Assembly (NCBI GenBank): GCA_938022235.1
Contig: CALIEL010000259.1
Span: 1-8,610, forward strand
DNA length: 8,610 bases
Reading direction: 5' to 3'
DNA from: Oribacterium parvum
Lineage (GTDB): Bacteria; Bacillota; Clostridia; Lachnospirales; Lachnospiraceae
Shown here in pieces: positions 5,838 through 8,610 of this stretch (position 1 is its first letter; each line of letters starts with the position of its first letter). The position numbers and the translations under genes were made by a program. Under the pieces are notes generated by a model, which worked only from the letters and a program-made list of their open reading frames with translations, had not been told where the DNA came from and searched no databases.

Positions 5838-6959
5838 TTACTTTCCTAAGTAAGAATTCAGGTCATCCAATCTCTTCTGCGCGTTGTCCTTTGTGATTAC
5901 GGATACGCCGGAGTTGATGAACTCTGGAAGCTCTGTTCCGTTTAACTTTGCTACAGTTGCCGCTACAGACTTGTATCCCATGTCATAAGCTTCCTGTGCA
6001 ACAGACATAGACTCTGTTCCGTCAAGGATAGCTTCACATGCGGACTTGATGCCGTCGAAGCCCATGAAAATGGTATTCTTGTATGCTTCGTTACCCTTAG
6101 CTGCTCTTGCTGCTGCGATAGCCATATCGTCATTGTTACAAGCGATGATAGCGATTCCTTCCGGGTGGTTCTGCATAATAGCTTCCATAGAAGTTACAGC
6201 CTTATCTGCTACTGCGTCAGCATACTGGATTTCCTTCTCCAAGAACTCTCCGCCTGCTTCATTGATACCTTCCTGATATCCCTTCAGTCTTGCAGTTGCT
6301 GTTCCGTCTCCCTGTACTCCGGAAATGGAGATGGCCTTAATCTCTGTCCAGCCTCTCTTCTTTGCTTCCTCAACGGCAGCCTTTCCGCCTTCCTTTGCCG
6401 CAGTGTCATTTGCAGTTCCTACGAAGGACAATACTTCCTTAGCATCGATATTGGTATCTACTGCCACGATTGGCTTGGTCTGTCCTGCGATAAGAGTCTT
6501 AACCAGGTCAGCCTGTAATGGAGCGATAACATATCCGTCATAGCTTCCGGAGTTTAAGTCGGTCTCGATCATGTTCTGCTGCTCGTCATAAGCAGTCTCG
6601 GAGCTTGCACCCTTAACCTCAACCTTAACGTTTGGGTGATCCTTCTCAAATGCCTTTGCTCCTGCTACCACATAGCTCCAGTACTCGGAGGAGGTGGTCT
6701 TTAAGATTACGTCAATCTTGTAATCTCCTTCGAAGCTTGCTCCTGCCAAGGGATCCTCGGAAGAATCGGACTTAGCCTCAGCCTTCTCCTCTTTCTTCTC
6801 TTCCTTAGCTTCCTCGGACTTAGCCTCTCCGGACTTAGCCTCTTCGGACTTTGCCTCGGTTCCTGCATTTTCTGTCTTGGTCTCAGTCTTGTCACATCCT
6901 GTAAGAGCGAAGGAAAGAGCAGATGCTGCCATTAAAACTACAAGTGCTTTTTTAAACAT
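5838..6959 (-). CDS. Lipoprotein sugar/inositol-binding protein of a CUT2 ABC transporter
   Basis: Extracellular lipid-anchored solute-binding protein of 373 residues, periplasmic-binding-protein-like (Peripla_BP_4, ribose/galactose/inositol type). It has a signal peptide with lipobox LTGC, so Cys22 is the expected acylated residue. A charged Glu/Lys/Ala/Ser linker follows (about 23-68) with repeated EAKSEEAKS-like units, longer than in many homologues. The two-lobed domain begins near 80. Landmarks are SEYWSYVVAGA (91-101), APLQADLVKTLI (146-157), VDTNID (167-172), TARLKGYQEG (222-231, with a likely ligand-contacting Arg224), ACNNDDMAIAA (273-283) and GFDG (300-303), the last two being typical hinge and ligand-pocket segments. 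The start follows an AGAGAGG ribosome site by about 9 bases. Its place between iolG and the transporter genes suggests myo-inositol as ligand; this is inferred, and ribose-like sugars cannot be excluded. Confidence 0.92.
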   Translation of the reverse strand: MFKKALVVLMAASALSFALTGCDKTETKTENAGTEAKSEEAKSGEAKSEEAKEEKKEEKAEAKSDSSEDPLAGASFEGDYKIDVILKTTSSEYWSYVVAGAKAFEKDHPNVKVEVKGASSETAYDEQQNMIETDLNSGSYDGYVIAPLQADLVKTLIAGQTKPIVAVDTNIDAKEVLSFVGTANDTAAKEGGKAAVEEAKKRGWTEIKAISISGVQGDGTATARLKGYQEGINEAGGEFLEKEIQYADAVADKAVTSMEAIMQNHPEGIAIIACNNDDMAIAAARAAKGNEAYKNTIFMGFDGIKSACEAILDGTESMSVAQEAYDMGYKSVAATVAKLNGTELPEFINSGVSVITKDNAQKRLDDLNSYLGK

Positions 6960-6990
6960 TTTGATTACCTCTCTTATAAAATGGATTTTT

Positions 6991-7004
6991 GTTCCTCTTG
7001 GAAC
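6991..7004 (-). other. Short GTTCC/GGAAC hairpin upstream of the binding-protein gene
   Basis: GTTCC (6991..6995) pairs with GGAAC (7000..7004) around four bases. On the minus strand it is followed by AAAAATCC rather than T bases, so it is not a terminator for iolG. It lies about 30 bases before the binding-protein start codon and could be a minor leader structure. Confidence 0.3.
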
Positions 7005-7032
7005 GGGTTATTTTATCGATCAAGAACATTTC

Positions 7033-7048
7033 TCTTCTATATAGAAGA
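7033..7048. promoter_or_regulatory. 16-base perfect palindrome, possible operator
   Basis: TCTTCTATATAGAAGA reads the same on both strands. It lies 9 bases after the iolG stop codon and about 75 bases before the binding-protein start. As RNA it would form a 6-bp stem with an ATAT loop but no terminator U-tract, so a protein-binding operator is as likely as an RNA hairpin. No convincing promoter was found next to it, and no regulator gene lies in the window. Confidence 0.35.
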
Positions 7049-7057
7049 ATTCCGCTC

Positions 7058-8074
7058 TTAGATTTCACTAAGTTGTACAGGGCGCTTCTCTAACAGAGAC
7101 TTTCTTGCTGCCATAGCCACGCGTACGGATTCCAAACCGTCCTTACCGCCTACAGGCACTTCCTTGCCCTCCAATACTGCATCTACGAAGTCCTCCATTT
7201 CCGCAATAAAGGCATCGTTATATCTCTCTAAGAAGAACCATGTGGGCTTTGCTCCCTCCACACCGGATGCAGTGCTGATATAAGCTTCATTTTCCAGATT
7301 GTTGTTGTCCTGTACACAGCCCTTTTCGCAATGTACTTCCACTCTCTGGTCATAACCGTAGGGAGCCTGACGGCAGTTGTCGATTACGCCGATGGCACCG
7401 TTAGCAAACTTCAAGGTTACGATAGCGGTATCCACATCGTCATACTTTGCAAAATCAGGATTTACCAGACAAGCGCCTACGGTATTTACCTCGGTAATAT
7501 CGGAGCCTGCAAGGTAACGAACCATGTCAAAGTCATGAATCATCATATCCATAAAGATTCCGCCGGATACAGCTACATAGGACATAGGTGGTGCTTCAGG
7601 GTCTCTGGAGCAAACCTTTACTACATAAGGCTTTCCTAACTGGCCGGAAGCTACCACATCTCTTACCTTCTTGTGAGAACGATCGAAACGACGAACGAAT
7701 CCAAGCTGCAACTTCACTCCTGCCTTCTCAACCTCCGCCAAAGCTTCCTTAATCTTATCCAAGTCGGTGTGGATTGGCTTCTCACAGAAAATCTGCTTTC
7801 CTGCTCTTGCAGACTGGATAATGAAATCTGCGTGGGTGTCTGTGGAAGAACAAATCAAAACTGCCTCTACCTCTTTGTTCTCAAAAACATCCTTAGGATC
7901 CTTGCTGCAGTTTGTGATGCCGATACCCTTAGCCCAGGCTTCCATCTCTTCATTTAAGAAGGGGTCTACTGCCACAATGATTTCTGCGTTAGGAAGACTG
8001 TTTTGGATGTTCATGGCATGAAGCTTTCCGATTCTGCCCATTCCCAAAAGTCCCATTTTTACTGTTTTTCCCAT
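7058..8074 (-). CDS. iolG: Inositol 2-dehydrogenase
   Basis: NAD-dependent cytosolic enzyme oxidising myo-inositol at C2 to 2-keto-myo-inositol (scyllo-inosose), the first step of inositol catabolism. The 338-residue length is typical. The Rossmann glycines are in LGMGRIGKLHA (11, 13 and 16). The Gfo/Idh/MocA EKP motif is at 98-100 with catalytic Lys99, followed by GFVRRFDRSH at 125-134. SRDPEAPPMSY (156-166) and GGIFMDMMIHDFDM (171-184) resemble characterised rhizobial-type inositol dehydrogenases as I recall them. The catalytic pair is Asp176 and His180, and YGYDQRVEVH (239-248) follows in the C-terminal domain. The neighbouring iolE supports the assignment, because IolE uses the IolG product. 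A strong AAGGAGG site lies 5 bases before the ATG at 8074. No terminator follows, so cotranscription with the binding-protein gene is likely. Confidence 0.9.
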   Translation of the reverse strand: MGKTVKMGLLGMGRIGKLHAMNIQNSLPNAEIIVAVDPFLNEEMEAWAKGIGITNCSKDPKDVFENKEVEAVLICSSTDTHADFIIQSARAGKQIFCEKPIHTDLDKIKEALAEVEKAGVKLQLGFVRRFDRSHKKVRDVVASGQLGKPYVVKVCSRDPEAPPMSYVAVSGGIFMDMMIHDFDMVRYLAGSDITEVNTVGACLVNPDFAKYDDVDTAIVTLKFANGAIGVIDNCRQAPYGYDQRVEVHCEKGCVQDNNNLENEAYISTASGVEGAKPTWFFLERYNDAFIAEMEDFVDAVLEGKEVPVGGKDGLESVRVAMAARKSLLEKRPVQLSEI

Positions 8075-8096
8075 AATTCCTCCTTTTGTATTTTTA

Positions 8097-8117
8097 CTCC
8101 GCTATCCTTCTTCGGAG
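8097..8117. other. Hairpin in the iolE-iolG spacer
   Basis: CTCCG (8097..8101) pairs with CGGAG (8113..8117) around 11 bases. On the minus strand it is followed by TAAAAATAC, so it is not a terminator for iolE. On the plus strand CTTTTT follows, but nothing is seen to be transcribed that way. It lies about 20 bases before the iolG start and may be a processing or translation-modulating structure. Confidence 0.35.
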
Positions 8118-8171
8118 CTTTTTACTTCTTACGTTTTGCCTATTCAGCGATGTTCTTTAGGTTTTTTCAGT

Positions 8172-8610
8172 TTATAGTCCGGTTTTTTCGTGAATGTACT
8201 TTCTGGCCTTGATAGCATACTCCAGCGGATTAGCCTTTGCAGGATCCTGCTCAGCCTCTACCAGTACCCAACCTTCATAGCCGGATTCTTCGATAATCTT
8301 GAACAATGGCGCAAAGTCCACATCGCCGTCGCCGGGAACGGTAAAGCAGCCTTCTCTTACGCTCTTTAAGAAACTCCAATGATTCTTTCTGGACTCCTCT
8401 ACCACAGCCTTTCTCAAATCCTTTAAGTGAATATGGCGAACTCTGGAGATATACTTCTTTAAAACCTTCTCAGGGTCAATGCCCGCAAAGGAGCAGTGTC
8501 CACTGTCGAAAAGCAGGAATACATACTCCGGATCCACTTCCGCCATAAAACGGTCAATTTCTTCCTCTGTCTGTACTACGGTTCCCATGTGGTGGTGGAA
8601 GGTAAGAATC
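8172..8610 (-). CDS. iolE: Myo-inosose-2 dehydratase, C-terminal part (5' end outside window)
   Basis: IolE dehydrates 2-keto-myo-inositol to the trihydroxycyclohexane-dione, the step after IolG. The open frame runs off the right edge; 145 C-terminal residues of an expected roughly 300 are present, and the methionine encoded at 8588 is internal. It is a xylose-isomerase-like TIM barrel. Visible motifs are FHHHMGTVVQTEEEID at the edge, LLFDSGHCSFAG with likely metal-binding Asp and His, VRHIHLKDLR with another candidate metal-binding His, FTVPGDGDVDF, and the closing VEAEQDPAKANPLEYA, which is very characteristic of IolE. The gene ends 97 bases before iolG, in the same direction and probably the same operon. 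Confidence 0.92.
   Translation of the reverse strand, partial: ILTFHHHMGTVVQTEEEIDRFMAEVDPEYVFLLFDSGHCSFAGIDPEKVLKKYISRVRHIHLKDLRKAVVEESRKNHWSFLKSVREGCFTVPGDGDVDFAPLFKIIEESGYEGWVLVEAEQDPAKANPLEYAIKARKYIHEKTGL

Noticed and set aside
6165..6518. A 117-codon plus-strand open frame opposite the binding-protein gene
   Set aside because: Antisense to a clear Peripla_BP_4 protein, with no domain and no convincing ribosome site; treated as a shadow frame.
6707..6895. Arg-rich 62-residue minus-strand open frame
   Set aside because: It is the alternative reading frame of the Glu/Lys/Ala linker of the binding protein; the odd composition follows from that repeat.
1968..8610. Considered whether the locus could be an undescribed system rather than inositol use
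   Set aside because: All genes fit known families with intact motifs and the iolE-iolG-binding protein-ATPase-permease order makes ordinary sense for inositol uptake and catabolism.

Overview
The window reads as a piece of a Gram-positive Bacillota chromosome, most likely a gut or oral Lachnospiraceae-type Clostridia. This is inferred from strong AGGAGG-type ribosome sites, a lipoprotein-anchored solute-binding protein, and a large secreted protein made of choline-binding-like cell-wall repeats. All supported genes lie on the minus strand, so transcription runs from high to low coordinates.

From 8610 down to 1968 the window holds an inositol uptake and catabolism locus. It starts with the C-terminal half of iolE (2-keto-myo-inositol dehydratase, cut by the window edge), followed by iolG (inositol 2-dehydrogenase). 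Next comes a complete CUT2/ribose-type ABC transporter: a lipoprotein binding protein, a double-domain ATPase and a permease. Last is a second Gfo/Idh/MocA dehydrogenase. The simplest model is that the binding protein and ABC transporter import myo-inositol or a stereoisomer. IolG and possibly its paralogue oxidise it to the ketone, and IolE dehydrates that. The other iol genes (iolB, C, D, A, J) are not in the window and may lie upstream.

The locus is punctuated by hairpins. A 12-bp perfect stem follows the binding-protein gene, and a long terminator-like stem follows the permease and separates it from the second dehydrogenase. These would give graded expression: abundant binding protein, less ATPase and permease, and a partly or wholly separate unit for the last dehydrogenase.

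From 1967 to 83 there is an independent transcription unit: a roughly 330-base AT-rich intergenic stretch with a good sigma-A promoter, then a 514-residue secreted cell-wall-binding repeat protein, then a strong bidirectional terminator at 50..82. The first 49 bases lie beyond that terminator. They contain two small hairpins that may be the 5' end of a group II intron, or the end of a convergent gene; too little is present to decide.

I see no RNA gene, CRISPR array, complete insertion sequence or obviously new defence system. The window looks mostly ordinary, and the interest lies in regulatory architecture, the paralogous dehydrogenase, the super-repeat surface protein and the left edge.
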